Shown: positions 33,725 through 46,473 of the stretch, piece by piece
Layout: every line of letters starts with the position of its first letter
How positions within the stretch are numbered: position 1 is the first letter of the stretch
NCBI GenBank assembly: GCA_020002185.1
Contig: CM034532.1
Span: 26,708,911-26,772,910, forward strand
Direction of reading: 5' to 3'
DNA from: Paraescarpia echinospica
Lineage: Eukaryota > Annelida > Polychaeta > Sabellida > Siboglinidae
DNA: 64,000 bases
The notes under the pieces: model-generated
Told to the model about the DNA's origin: nothing
The model's database searches: none
The model's input: only the letters and a program-made list of their open reading frames with translations
Program-made: the position numbers and the translations under genes

Positions 33725-36601
33725 GATTCGCAGGGGGGATTCACAGAGAAGCCTGAAACTGGAGGCATAGATAAAGACAGCAGAAATAAATCGGCAAAGA
33801 ACAGCCTGGAAAACTGTTCTGAATCAGGATATAAATGCATTTGTTTAAATGCAAGGAGCATAGTAAACAAAAGAAGTGAACTAAACATTATGGTAGAAGA
33901 TATTGACCCTCACATAATAGGTATAACCGAATCGTGGGCCACCACTGATATATCGGATGCCGAATTGGGACTAACAGGATATGTAATGTTTAGGAAAGAT
34001 AGAATAGGAAGAAAGGGAGGTGGAGTTATTTTATATATTAAAGAATCTATCCAGGCTTATGAAATAAAATTAGAAAGAGAAGCAGATTGCGAAGAAGCTG
34101 TTTGGTGTAACATAGTTACAGGAAACTCAACGTTAACAGTTGGGTTAGTTTATCGAAGTCCAAACATAAGCATAGAAGAGAATGAAAAAATACAAAACGC
34201 TATAAGGGAAGTAAGCAAACGGAACTGTATTATTATGGGGACTTTAACCATGGGCATATACAATGGAAATCTCTACAGAGTATGGGGAGTGAGGACCACA
34301 AGTTTTTAGTTTTAGTACAAGATAGTTTCCTTTCTCAACATGTGCTAGAACCAACCAGGGGAGAGAATGTGTTAGACTTAGTTTTGTCCTCACAGAAAGA
34401 ATTAGTTGACAATGTCAAGATATATGAGCCACTGGGGAGTAGTGATCACAACCAGATACATTTTACCATCAAAGTAAAATCAGAAAGGAATAGTAAAAAG
34501 CAGTATAGGAGAAATTTCCACAAAGGAAGGTATAAGGACATGAGGAAATATTTAGCAAAGATAGACTGGAATAACACACTGAAGAATAAGACAGCAACCG
34601 AATGCTGGAATATCTTAAATAGTGAAATTAAGTGCATAGTCGATAAATTTGTACCTTTCAAAAAACAAGGGAAACGGTCTAAAAAGAAACACTTATCGAA
34701 AGAAGCCATTAGAAAAATTAAGTATAAACAAATGATGTGGAAGTCATATAGATGTACTGGAAATGATGAAGACTACAACATTTATAAAGAAGCACTTAAT
34801 CAAGCTACAGCTGAAATTAGAAATTCAAAGAGAAGCTATGAACAACAATTAGCTAGTAATATAAAACATGACAGCAAGAGTTTTATGCGTATGTTCGAAG
34901 CAAACAGAAAGTTCAAGATAAGGTCGGTCCTCTAGAAGATAGTGCTGGAAATATAATATCAGAGGGATTCTTAATGGCAGAAGACCTGAATGAGTACTTT
35001 AGTTCAGTGTTTACCAGGGAAGATATTAGTTCACTGCCAGTACCAGAGGCTAAGTTCAAGGGGGCAGATTCAGACTATTTAGGACAATTAATTGTAACCC
35101 CGGAAATGGTAGCTAAGAAAATAAGGGCTATGAAGGATAATAAATCACCTGGAGTGGACGGGATTCCGCCCAAACTACTATTGGAAATTGTAGAACAAAT
35201 TAGCGTACCGCTTGCAAAGTTTTCAATTTGTCAATAGAAGAGGGAGTGGTTCCTTTAGAATGGAAAGAGGCAAACATTATACCGTTATTTAAAAAAGGTT
35301 CGAGAAACAAGTCAGAGAACTATAGACCAGTGAGTTTAACATCAGTGATTTGCAAATCATTAGAAAGACTAATGAAAGATCACATGGTGGATTTTCTTGT
35401 TAAACATAACTTGATAAACCCATCTCAACATGGGTTTTTAAAAGCGAGGTCATGCTTAACAAATATGTTATGTTTTTTGGAAGACATCACTAGGTGGGTA
35501 GATGAGGGATCACCAGTAGATATCATCTATTTAGATTTTCAAAAGCTTTCGACAAAGTACCACATCAAAGATTACTCCTTAAGCTAAAGGCCCCCATGGC
35601 ATAGGTAATGGTATAATAAACTGGATAGAAAAATGGTTGAATGACAGAAGACGACGTGTAGTAGTTGATGGGGAGGCTTCAAACTGGAAATCGGTATTGA
35701 GTGGGGTACCACAGGGATCAGTACTAGGACCTATATTATTCTTAATATATATCAACGATTTGGACGATGATATAACAAACAAGGTGTTAAAATTTGCGGA
35801 TGATACAAAAGTGTTTAGAAGGATTAAAAGTGACGGAGACAGACAGCATTTACAAGATGATCTTGATAGGTTGATCAAATGGTCTAAAAAGTGGCAAATG
35901 CTGTTCAATTTTGGGAAATGTAAATGCCTCCACACAGGTCATGGGAATGAAGAGGTAAAATATAAAATGGGGGGTACTGTTTTAAGTACTACTGTAAAAG
36001 AAAAGGACTTGGGGTTAACCATTAGTGCTGATATGAAGGTTTCAGAGCAGTGCGGAATTGCAGCGTCAAAGGAAATCAAATCCTTGGATTAATTAGGCGA
36101 AATATAGCGTATAAGAAAAAAGAATTAATAGTACCGCTGTACAAAACAATAGTGAGGCCTCATTTAGAATATTGTACATAAGCATGGAGGCCATATCACA
36201 AGAAGGACATAGATATGCTAGAAAGAGTACAGAGGAGAGCGACTAAAATGATACCAAATCTGAGGGATCTTAGTTACGAAATACGCCTAAAAGAATGTGG
36301 TTTAACAACACTAGAGACCAGGAGATTGAGAGGAGATCACATAGAAGTGTTTAAAATATTGAATGGTTATAAAAATATTGATAGAAACATTTTTTTCTCA
36401 GTTAAGAAAGATAGAAGGACCAGAGGACATGAAGCTACATTAGTAAAGGAGCAGTGTAGATTAGATATAAGAAAGTTCTCATTCTCACAAAGGACTGTAA
36501 ATGAATGGAACAGATTATCTCCTGATTGTGTTGGTGCTAGTAGCGTGAATATGTTTAAAAATAAAATCGACACACACCTTAAAAAGGCAGGATACATGTA
36601 G
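33725..36601 (+). pseudogene. CR1-like ORF2: AP endonuclease + reverse transcriptase
   Basis: The frame is open from just after ORF1. Endonuclease: CLNARSIVNK, IIGITESWA, RKGGGVILYI, GDFNH (after a frame change at 34237), SSDHNQI. RT: NKSPGVDGIPPKLL, ENYRPVSLTSVICKSLERL, QHGFLKARSCL, IIYLDFQKAFDKVPH (frame change at 35541), SGVPQGSVLGPILFLIYIND, the catalytic KFADDTKVF (about 35790-35815), KDLGLTIS. The C-terminus has ERVQRRATKMI and VNEWNRLSPDCVGASSVNMF. Lesions are one-base losses near 34237, 34908, 35219, 35541, 35591 and 36071, plus one nonsense codon, TAA at 36179-36181 where CAA is expected. Otherwise well conserved. Confidence 0.88.
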
Positions 36602-36894
36602 ATAAAAAGTATTGGACTCTCGATAAGCCAAAGGCTTCCTTGTCCACCTGCCATCCAGAGTAATTTTCTGGATGGCAATCTTGTTAAATCTACTACAACT
36701 ACTTGTCGTGGAGTTTACACGCTGCGACGCCTCGTCATAAGCGAAATGTTTTTTTAAATAATAATTTTGGCACCACGGATACGTTTTATTGGGATGCTGA
36801 TGTCAATTGTAACGTGTGTGCGTGTATTTTTGTTTTTTTTGTATTTGTTTGTTTGTGCGTGGATTACAAAAACAGATTTTGGATCCGTAATTTT

Positions 36895-37894
36895 NNNNNN
36901 NNNNNNNNNNNNNNNNNNNNNNNNNNNNNNNNNNNNNNNNNNNNNNNNNNNNNNNNNNNNNNNNNNNNNNNNNNNNNNNNNNNNNNNNNNNNNNNNNNNN
37001 NNNNNNNNNNNNNNNNNNNNNNNNNNNNNNNNNNNNNNNNNNNNNNNNNNNNNNNNNNNNNNNNNNNNNNNNNNNNNNNNNNNNNNNNNNNNNNNNNNNN
37101 NNNNNNNNNNNNNNNNNNNNNNNNNNNNNNNNNNNNNNNNNNNNNNNNNNNNNNNNNNNNNNNNNNNNNNNNNNNNNNNNNNNNNNNNNNNNNNNNNNNN
37201 NNNNNNNNNNNNNNNNNNNNNNNNNNNNNNNNNNNNNNNNNNNNNNNNNNNNNNNNNNNNNNNNNNNNNNNNNNNNNNNNNNNNNNNNNNNNNNNNNNNN
37301 NNNNNNNNNNNNNNNNNNNNNNNNNNNNNNNNNNNNNNNNNNNNNNNNNNNNNNNNNNNNNNNNNNNNNNNNNNNNNNNNNNNNNNNNNNNNNNNNNNNN
37401 NNNNNNNNNNNNNNNNNNNNNNNNNNNNNNNNNNNNNNNNNNNNNNNNNNNNNNNNNNNNNNNNNNNNNNNNNNNNNNNNNNNNNNNNNNNNNNNNNNNN
37501 NNNNNNNNNNNNNNNNNNNNNNNNNNNNNNNNNNNNNNNNNNNNNNNNNNNNNNNNNNNNNNNNNNNNNNNNNNNNNNNNNNNNNNNNNNNNNNNNNNNN
37601 NNNNNNNNNNNNNNNNNNNNNNNNNNNNNNNNNNNNNNNNNNNNNNNNNNNNNNNNNNNNNNNNNNNNNNNNNNNNNNNNNNNNNNNNNNNNNNNNNNNN
37701 NNNNNNNNNNNNNNNNNNNNNNNNNNNNNNNNNNNNNNNNNNNNNNNNNNNNNNNNNNNNNNNNNNNNNNNNNNNNNNNNNNNNNNNNNNNNNNNNNNNN
37801 NNNNNNNNNNNNNNNNNNNNNNNNNNNNNNNNNNNNNNNNNNNNNNNNNNNNNNNNNNNNNNNNNNNNNNNNNNNNNNNNNNNNNNNNNNNNNN
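36895..37894. other. Assembly gap, 1,000 N
   Basis: A run of exactly 1,000 N, i.e. a fixed-size scaffold gap of unknown true length. Confidence 0.99.
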
Positions 37895-38039
37895 AAAGCA
37901 ATGTCGCAGTTTTCAAGGAGTGGCCTTTATAATAAAGAAGACATGGGAGACTTTAAATTGTTAACGGGCACGCTGGGATAGATCCGGATCCAGACGCATA
38001 CAGAGTTAAAATGAACACTGTGTCAAATTTTTCGCCTGG

Positions 38040-38273
38040 TTGAGTGTTTGCTGTGTAGAAAAATGTGCATTATGTTCAACCGATGTTGTTCCATGTGTCA
38101 AAGCACGTGGGAATTCAATAAATACATGCCACTCTAATACTCGGTATTACAAATGCGACTATTGTTGTGGTCCCCTAGAGTCGATTAACAGAACCATCGA
38201 TGTTGTCTGTGAGAACGTCGTCAACGACCCATTAGTAGGCGACTGTGCCTCGAAGTCAGTACATCTAACATAG
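38040..38273 (+). CDS. Candidate Cys-rich coding segment (possible terminal exon)
   Basis: Open plus-strand frame of 77 codons ending TAG at 38271-38273. No ATG opens it; an AG at 38043-38044 after a T-rich stretch could serve as an acceptor. It holds eleven Cys, with VCCVEKCALCSTDVVPC, then TCHSNTRYYKCDYCCG and DVVCENVVNDPLVGDC. The density and spacing look like a secreted disulfide-rich domain, but no family was recognised. Upstream exons could be in the adjacent gap. May be chance. Confidence 0.28.
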   Translation: MSVCCVEKCALCSTDVVPCVKARGNSINTCHSNTRYYKCDYCCGPLESINRTIDVVCENVVNDPLVGDCASKSVHLT

Positions 38274-39696
38274 TGACATATCGAATTGAAAATATCCATA
38301 TGAAAAGATGTTCCAACAATTACATGAGCAAGTATCACGGTTTTGTTAATTTAATCAGTCTTCGGTAAATAACCACTTTATAACGTTTTTTTAAATCCAC
38401 ACAGAGCTTCCAAAACTGCATAGGGCGGGGGTGGCTTCCAAACAGGAGACATATTTCTATGGGGTTATTCACAGAAACGGAACATTATTTCATGATAACA
38501 CAAATACACAAAATGGAGGCATCAGCCAGGAGGAAATGTTGGGGGTGGAGTTGGAGGGGGGTAGGGGTGGGGTGGGGGGAAATGAGCTGAGAATGTTAGT
38601 GGACCTCTGCCGAGAAGTAATATTACCTCTGTATAACTGAGCCATTCTCGCCTACATATCAACATATCCCGGGCAAGAAAATACGAAGACGACAGAAGAG
38701 ACATTGGCTGGATAAGCTATTCGTAAGTTAATAATTTTTTATCTATCTTATTTATTTTTATAAACGAAAGAACATTTAAAATAATTATTTTAACATTTCG
38801 ACCAACTTATTTAATCTACTGCTGTTTAAACAGCACCACAATCTTAATTTATTTATTCTTATATTTCAGTTTCTTTAATTGTTACTGTTTATGTATTAAT
38901 ATTATGTAAAGCACTATGTACGTTATGCATATGGCGCTACATAAAATAAACAGTGTTATTATTATAAATAAAATAGAAGACATGCGGTGGACATGGAACA
39001 CGTTATAAAACAAATAATTTAATGTCACCTTTGTGTAATAGGGCCTAACTAATGCATACACTTATCAGAATATACGTATATATTATTCTTAAAATACGTG
39101 TTTTAATTTAGATTTTGTATTTAAATAGATATCAGATATTTTATATCCAGAACACACAGATTCCTGTTTGAGATTTCACCCATCGAAATAATCACAACGA
39201 CGTCATAAATATTTAGAATGTTGCTATTATCATAACAATTACTATCTTTTCTTCAACGAACATCACATTAATTACATGGGAGTGTCACATTAATGGTCCA
39301 CACCCTAAATGTCGCATAGTCTGCATCTACTCCCCCTATTAAGATCGTGAATGCATTCCAACTTCGCTAATGCACTTGTCCGGTTCACTTGTTAGATGCC
39401 CACGCAAAGTTTCTACGAAGCAACCGTCGTATCGTTGTATTATTATGTTCACTGAGGACGATGGCTTCTCACCGCTGCGCCAGGAGAAGGACGGAATGAG
39501 ACCGAGGTGTTGTGGCGAGGCGTGAATCAGACGCCACGACACATGGGAGTTGCCGAAGTGGTACAGGCTGGTGGCGGCAATGAGATGTCGACAACCGAGG
39601 AGATCAGTACGATCTCTCACTCACGCTACATACTACCTCACACAAGCACAAATGATGTCCGCACGCACGGTCGCACGGTCGCACGGACGCACGCGT
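38274..39696. other. Intergenic
   Basis: AT-rich. It includes a plus-strand LINE/SINE tail at 38900-38972 and a GC-richer stretch 39330-39640. No gene is supported. Confidence 0.4.
38900..38972 (+). mobile_element. SINE/LINE 3' tail fragment
   Basis: TTATGTAAAGCACTATGTACG then ATGGCGCTACATAAAATAAA and a TTATTATTAT run. The same tail recurs at 63740-63818. A 'TAAAGCGCT..GGCGCTATATAAATAAA(TTA)n' ending is common for such elements in invertebrates and fish. Confidence 0.55.
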
Positions 39697-39889
<193 letters not shown>

Positions 39890-39899
39890 CGTCTATGTC

Positions 39900-41095
39900 T
39901 GTGATAACATTTGCGAGATATTAGTCTCTATAATTAGTTTAGCATTGGAAGGAATTTGGGCTGATCTGGACTTTGCCAGTATACATTACACAAGTGTTCT
40001 GGTAATAGTGGTGTTAATAGTGATTAGGTTTTGTTGGTGGTGATGGTGACGACGACAATAAAATTATAGTAATGAGTAATGATTATGATGGTATTAATAA
40101 TACTAATAGCAACAGCTGATGCAGCTATACTAGTAGTTGTTGTTGCTAGCTGACAAGAGTAAGTGAATTAAAGACGGCTCTGGCTTGAGCCCGTGTGCGA
40201 AGCGACCACCAGCAACCTCGCAACGTCAAGCATGCTATTACGCGCAGTATAAAAAGACGCGCAGAAAAAAGATAACATATTGCTACAGGTGGGAACGTCA
40301 GCGGGGGCCCATTGCTGCAAGTCAGTGAGTTAGCGGGGGCTGAATAAAACGTCGAACAATACGGGAGAGAGTCGGCATCGTGTCAGTGGAGCGTGACGTC
40401 TCGCAGGCGATTAGGCTGTCAATGTCCCGCCGTGGTACTGTCGGCCACATAATGTGGGTGCACACACATTAAAGGCGACGAAATAACACGTCTCCCATTA
40501 CGCGAATGCAAATCGCAAGTCGTCGTCGTTTCATAAACTCGCCGCTAACGTATGTACTGTACATGTCGAGTTTTGCGACACCGATTGCCGTTATTGACTG
40601 CATCCCGACAGCGGTGTCATTTGAATTATGTGGACACCAGGTGGCGTCAGTCTGACTTCGCTGCCTGCATACAAAGACGACGTCGCCATTAAAACCACCG
40701 AGCTCAACAGGCGGTGTTGCTGGCGCCTGGCAAAAAATTTCACGTTTTTGCAAATGGAATCCTCGTTAGTAAATGCTCCTTATGATAAAAATAAGCCGAC
40801 CGGACAAGACACCAGCGCATTCCTCGAGCGATTAAGATCAGTTTCTCGTCTGGAAACATAATGACACCGTCCACTTAAAATTCTTGACGTACCATAAATA
40901 TTTATACAACTACCTGAATAGATGCGCGAGTAAGATACGTACGCCGAGAATATCATATAAAGACAGGTGTATTTATTGCGAACACTGTGGGTGCATAATC
41001 AACATGTGCGCTAATGGTACAGCGGCTAAGAGCCAGAAATTTAACGAATTGTGCACTTTTTCACAAAAGTATATAATAAGTAGAATCATATAAAG
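39900..41095. other. GC-richer unique intergenic DNA, possible regulatory block
   Basis: 40150-40870 has more GC and CpG than its surroundings, a TATA-like TATAAAAAGACGC at 40249, an octamer ATGCAAAT at 40505-40512 and a CACGTC/TGACGT-rich stretch. No exon is supported. It could be a conserved non-coding or promoter block. Confidence 0.3.
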
Positions 41096-42016
41096 CTAGG
41101 TACACATCGTTATCGACATAGTACCTAGCCGCCATCTTGATTTTAAAAATGGCCGCCACGAAAATCCATTAGGCACGTATATCAGCTTCTACACAACATA
41201 GAAATATGATCTTGGTACTTAAACCAACATTTCCAGGGTCAACGAATCCATTTCTGTCATGCGCAGTATCTAAAGATAACGGCCATATTGAAATTAAAGA
41301 TGGCCACCATGGAAAGTCATCACGCAAATATATCAGCTTCTGAGCAACATATAAACAAGTTCTTTTTGTTTAAACCAACATTTTCAGGATTATGACGAAT
41401 CCATAGGTGGTTCATATGTTTCAAGGTCAAGAAATTCAGTTGTGCCATTTGCATTATTCCCAGATGATGGCCATATTAAAAAACAAAATGGCTGCCATGT
41501 AAACCATCTGTCCCAATATCTCAGCTTGTACATAATACAGAAACATGATGCTGGTGTCTGTACCAACATATTCAGGGTTAATTAATCTGTTTCTTCCACA
41601 TGTTGTATCTGCAGATGGAATATACTATTCGACATATTGAAATATCCATATGGTCGACATCCAAAATCATATATTTTGGTTTAATTCAGCTTCCGTGCAA
41701 AACAAAGACTTACACTTTATGTTTATTTCAGTAATACACGTGTACATGAATATAAAAAGACTACAACCATCAAATGATGGTCACGCAGAATATCAAGATG
41801 GCTGCCATGCATATATACGTTCTAGGAACGTGATCTGAACGTGTGTTTGGTTTAGGAATCCATACCTGGTTTATGGTACGTGACTTCACGATTATTACCT
41901 TTCAGGCTGTTGCAAAATTTTACTCAGTTATATTATCAACCATAATATACCTCACAACACACACAGTCATGAAAAATGATGTCTAAATTGGAATACACCT
42001 AGATTTGCAAACACAG

Positions 42017-42070
42017 TGCACTAGCTCATGACATGGCATTGATGTCCCTGTGAGTTCAAGTCCAGCATGG
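42017..42070 (+). mobile_element. Possible tRNA-derived SINE head
   Basis: TAGCTCATGACATGG resembles a pol III A box and GAGTTCAAGTCCAGCATGG a B box, about 25 bp apart. This is shorter than in a tRNA, so any such element is degenerate. Confidence 0.3.
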
Positions 42071-42429
42071 TTTCCATACTGAATTAGTTGCTTTCCAACC
42101 ACAGTGTTCAAGACCAAGTAGATATATATTTGGCACAAGAGGTTGTGACATTACATAACCAATTTAATAAACAGCCCTTCTCAATTATTGACGAAATGCA
42201 TGTTTTTGGTGGGGTATTCTAAGTAGTACCAGATCCCTGGGAATACAGCTGTTTCCTTGCTTCATCTACCCTGCTAAATGTAAAAGTTTTAATGTAAATT
42301 TCGGTGATGAACTTCTCTATCTCCTTTAGTGCACATGAGTCGACTTCTTATGATTGTGATGACAGGGCGAGGTAGACACCTGCAACAGCGGAAAATGGAG
42401 CCCATACTAATCATGCTCACTTCTTCCGT

Positions 42430-42942
42430 CGACCAAGGAAACTTGAGACAATGTCACACCAGCTCAGGGCATAACATAGCATTAATGTTTCTGATTTCAC
42501 AGGTTGTTGACAATGGCATGTGTTGCAATGGGACAAAAGTGGGTTTCAACGTCAAAACGTTCATCTATTTCAACAGCAAAGAATTGCCTTACGGCCAGAA
42601 TAACCACATCTGTATACACTGGTGGATATCCGCTTTGAGCTAGCCTTGGTGAACACATTGTGCTACATAGAGTAATATGCTGCCGATGTCCGCCTCCTCG
42701 TGTGTTCATGGCTGGAGATACTGCAGGTCGTTTGTGGTTTTCTGGTCTGTAGTCACAACTATCTGATCTTGTGTGCCGATTGTTACATATCCATCAGAAA
42801 CGAATGACCTTATACAGTGTAGCAAATAATGAAACAACCCCTGAGAGTTTCCGCTATGTATTCTGCGTTCTCCTGTTGGTTGTTTGAGGATGTCACCAAA
42901 ATACCTACTACATACAATGTATACTCTTCTGACAGTTGCCAA
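42430..42942 (-). pseudogene. Decayed ORF inside foldback-like element
   Basis: Minus-strand pieces: 42706-42942 (78 codons) and 42497-42709, which has YTDVVILAVRQFFAVEID. A following frame at about 42430-42495 reads YALSWCDIVSSFLGRRKK. The order TD(V)VVIAV ... HALSGCDTVSSF-GRGKK is a motif set I know from a widespread uncharacterised protein group in invertebrates, often repeat-associated. Stops and frame changes show it is dead. Function unknown. Confidence 0.35.
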
Positions 42943-44013
42943 CTGGGATGTAATGTATATGATATATTATTGATGGGCACCATCGACAACTGTCCTTCTA
43001 CGTCTGGTTGGCATCATCATCCAACACCTTTGTGTTGAGATATGGAGCAATCTGCAATGATAGGAAGTACTCTGTTCGGTACGTCAGTCAGTCTGATCGT
43101 GATCCTTGTCATAATTTATGATTTCCAGTCGTTTCGTCCACATATCTGCTCTACTATATTTCATGTGTCCTTAACAGTGAATACCGTTTGCATTCCATAG
43201 TTTTGTCCTTGACTAAGTTTGTACTCGGAGTCAGCATATATTGCGCGAATTTCAGCAATTGGATTACATAAATGTTTAAATGTTGACATTAAAGATGATA
43301 TTTATTTATCAAAATTGTTTTGTACATTTATGCTTTGTTGGGTTTTAATTGGCAGTTTGAACACTATTTTTGCATTGTTGAGTTTTTTAATTGGCAGCAA
43401 CATGTTGTGGTTTCTGCACAATAAAATGTCCATTCATAAGTTTTAAGTAAACCTCAAGACATGTTGTCAGTACGACTTTGAATATGTTTTTCATATCGCT
43501 GAAATGAACTCGAAATGTAACCATTTGTGTTGTCCATTCTTAATCAACGATATATTTATCTTCATCAGTGATATATAGGTATTCATATGTGAATCACATA
43601 TGGATTCCTCAACCTCAAAAGGCACTAAAATCATGTTTGTAAAACGCATACGCAGGGCATCCATCTTGAGTTTCAACATGACCGTCATCTGAGGATATAG
43701 CACATGGCTGAAATGGATTCCCTGACCCTGAAAATGTTGGTTTAGACACAAAGAACGTGTTTTTATGTTGCTTAGAAACTAAGATATCTGGATAATGGAT
43801 TTCCGTGGCAGCCATCTTGAATTTCAACATTTCATTCTTGGATACTGTATAAGATAGAAATGGATTCCTTGTTCTGGAAATGTTGGGTTAGATAACAAGA
43901 ACATGTTTTATGTTGCTTAGAAGCTGATATATCTAAATAATGGATTTTCGTGGCGGCCATTTAAAAAATAAAGATGGCAGCTAAGTACCATGTCGATAGC
44001 AATGGGTACCTAG

Positions 44014-45292
44014 ATTGAAATGAATTTATATATTATAATCTACATGTATGCCAATTTTCATGCTTTTATCAAAGAGTGCACAATAATATCCCTCTTATAT
44101 ACTATAAGCTTTTTTATATACTAAGCGTTGTGTTGAGCCACATGGGGAGCAAGTTACGAGACAAACTATTATAAGAGGCCACGTCCAAATACACATGTAT
44201 ATGTAGGAGTGGCTTGAATACCATTTAATGCGACGAAACCTGCTTATCAGACACATGAGACGCTTTATTGTTTTCTTTGAACAACATTAGAGAACAGTAA
44301 AAACAATTTAGTTCTACAACACGCCAAAGCAGACGTCCTCTCTTTTTCTCTGATGTCGTTCGTAACAAAGGACACATTTTATTGAGTTATTTCAGCGTAT
44401 GTTTTCTGCTCTCCTAATTACTAGTTTCCATCCACTTATTGAGTTCCTGTGCCATTCTTTCGCATCTCTATGTCCACATAGGCTTTCTCTAGATCTATTC
44501 TTACGCTATCTATGTTTTAATGTTGATTGTCTTCTTCTATCAAAATCAGAAATACTTTATTGTCTGTCCTAAAAGAATACACTTTAAAACAGAAAACTGT
44601 CTATCATCCTATTCTGCTTTCCATGTACTCCCTTTCAAAGTATCCTCATTAATTTCATGAACATGCTCTGTCTACCGCAGTCTGTTTACAAAACTCCTTC
44701 CCTTTCTGATATATTGTCATTGCAAACTACTCTCGCAGTTCGTCTTTGTGTCATTCAGCTTCACTATACAGATTCACAGAACTCAATTGTTACGTCCTTC
44801 GTGTAGCTTCTCATCCTCCTCCTCCTCCTCCTCCTCATCATCATATTTGGTCTCTTCATCCTCTCTCCCTGTCAATTATCCCGACCAGTACTCATAACCT
44901 TGTACCACGTCAACCTCCATTGTTTCAGCTGTTTCTTCAATTCCATTTGATTCCACGCTGCATTCCATGTTTGCGCAACATGTGATACTGATTACATTTA
45001 AGGAATTCATTAATTTATTAGGCAATGACAATTTATTTAAGGTCGTTACTTCTGTTATTTCTATCGGCAGTTCATGTTGTTTTCGATTCAACTCAGTCTA
45101 ATACCAGTGTCGGCAGTATATTAGTTACACTTCAGCTTAGTGGTTTCACAATAACAACAACAAGGTCAGAAACATCGACACAAACGAGTTGTTTGGTCTA
45201 CGAAAATAGGTCAAGAGAATGTTCACCGAAACCACTGCAACATTTTTGTAAACAGTTGGCCTACACCCAAAGGTTGTTTAATTTATGTATTT
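44014..45292. other. Intergenic with a LINE tail scrap
   Basis: AT-rich. 44541-44600 (AGAAATACTTTATTGTCTGTCC) resembles the 3' end of the Rex1-like LINE at 26020-26060. A CTC-triplet run is at 44814-44838. A 93-codon plus ORF (45025-45306) starts with a hydrophobic stretch but has no other support. Confidence 0.35.
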
Positions 45293-45472
45293 TCATGGTT
45301 TGCTAACTAAGTCTACTTCATCGTTGTTGTCGTCATCGAGTATCATGTAGCGCCACTCGTCTCGGTGTTGTGCCGCTGTTACTAGTTCTTCGTACTTTCT
45401 ATTCCAATCCGTGCCTTGCATTTGTTTGTCTGTGTAGCTCTTACCTTTTATATCACCAGCGATTCCCCCCAA
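45293..45472 (-). pseudogene. LINE ORF2 C-terminal relic
   Basis: Open minus-strand segment ending TGA (45293-45295) with TDWNRKYEELVTAAQHRDEW then RYMILDDDNNDEVDL. The 'W....AQDRxxWR' ending is the usual C-terminus of RTE-type LINE proteins. Short and isolated. Confidence 0.4.
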
Positions 45473-46473
45473 CTATGTTCCGTAGATATGTTTGAACTTA
45501 TTAAGTTGTCAATATAAATCTCATGGCATTTCTTCTGATGTACAAGTATCGTCTCTAATAGTTCATAGTCTAAACACACGGACGGGGACGTATGTACTAA
45601 ATATCACAGAATGTCTACATATACATACAGGTATCATATTTAACCACACCTACGGAAATGAATAGATAACGCTCACCAATTGTCTACACGCATAAGCCCT
45701 ACAAGTAGTGTATCTAGACACATGAACAGAGACTTACGGGCGTTGCTCCACACACATGTGAACACACTTCCATGTGATACTCTCAAGACGAACGAGGTAC
45801 TGAGACTTCGGGTCTGAGAAACACGAAACTTTGCGCAGACATTTGGCGGAGTCGCATCCGGGAACAATTAATAATACAAGCACACCAAGATATGTTGGTA
45901 TTACGTGCTGTTCTCTGCAAATAATTACACATCTGTGAAGCCAGCTGTAGGTTCGATATCTGCTATATCTTAAACCAGGCTAAGGATTTGACGTCAGCCG
46001 CGCAACTACAGCAATCTTTCCGCGCAGGATACACAACAAGTTAACGTGATAAACTGTCGCCTCTCGCCTGCTGTCGTCCAGACGGAACAGTTGCCAGAGG
46101 CGAGCATCTATGAGTGCTTTGCCATTGAGAAAAAAAACAGCAAACGATGTTAAGTAGGATACTCGGGGGATTATGCGAATAAAACACACTCGAGCACACA
46201 ACCGTTTCTTAAGTAGCAAAGAACACGTCACCGACGCGACCAAAATTATAAAATGTATAGCCGTTAAAGACACTTGGAAAAACAGCTGTTAACGACCGCG
46301 TGATTGACTGCCACCGGTAATGTCCCGGTGTCAGAGGAACTTATTGCACACGGGGCACCTTATTGCATAATGCCTTCATCTGTTATAATTGATTGCTATA
46401 AAGTGTTGAAACTCCTCCTGCGTAGACACGCCACCCTTCTCGGTCGGGTTGAGACACACTGGCCACTATTAGC

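Larger units (their letters stand above)
32506..36688 (+). mobile_element. CR1-like LINE, nearly full length
   Basis: ORF1 (finger plus esterase) and ORF2 (APE endonuclease plus RT) in tandem, then a short 3' UTR ending GGCAATCTTGTTAAA at 36688. No poly(A) tail. The 3' end is shared with the fragment at 1624-1823. The 5' UTR extends some way upstream of 32506. Confidence 0.9.
41096..44013. mobile_element. Foldback-like element with long, internally repeated inverted termini
   Basis: Left end CTAGGTACACATCGTTATCG (41096) is inverted at the right end, TGTCGATAGCAATGGGTACC then TAG (to 44013). Inverted similarity continues inward for several hundred bases: the segment AATGGCCGCCACGAAAATCC at 41147 against its complement near 43945. 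Each arm consists of diverged units of about 150-190 bp containing 'ATGGC(C/T)(A/G)CCAT', 'ATATCAGCTTCT', 'ACCAACATTTTCAGG' and 'GAATCCAT' (units near 41147, 41300, 41490 and 41650 on the left; near 43580, 43690, 43810 and 43950 on the right). The unique middle, about 41.9-43.5 kb, carries a decayed coding relic. Confidence 0.75.

Noticed and set aside
36703..37981. ORFs of 350-409 codons
   Set aside because: They consist almost wholly of the 1,000-N gap.
39445..39520. Short ATG frame MFTEDDGFSPLRQEKDGMRPR
   Set aside because: Coding-like composition but no convincing donor (GTGTTG) and no homologue recognised.
45025..45306. 93-codon plus ORF beginning MTIYLRSLLLLFLSAVHVVF
   Set aside because: Signal-peptide-like start, but it overlaps an antisense LINE relic and lacks other support.
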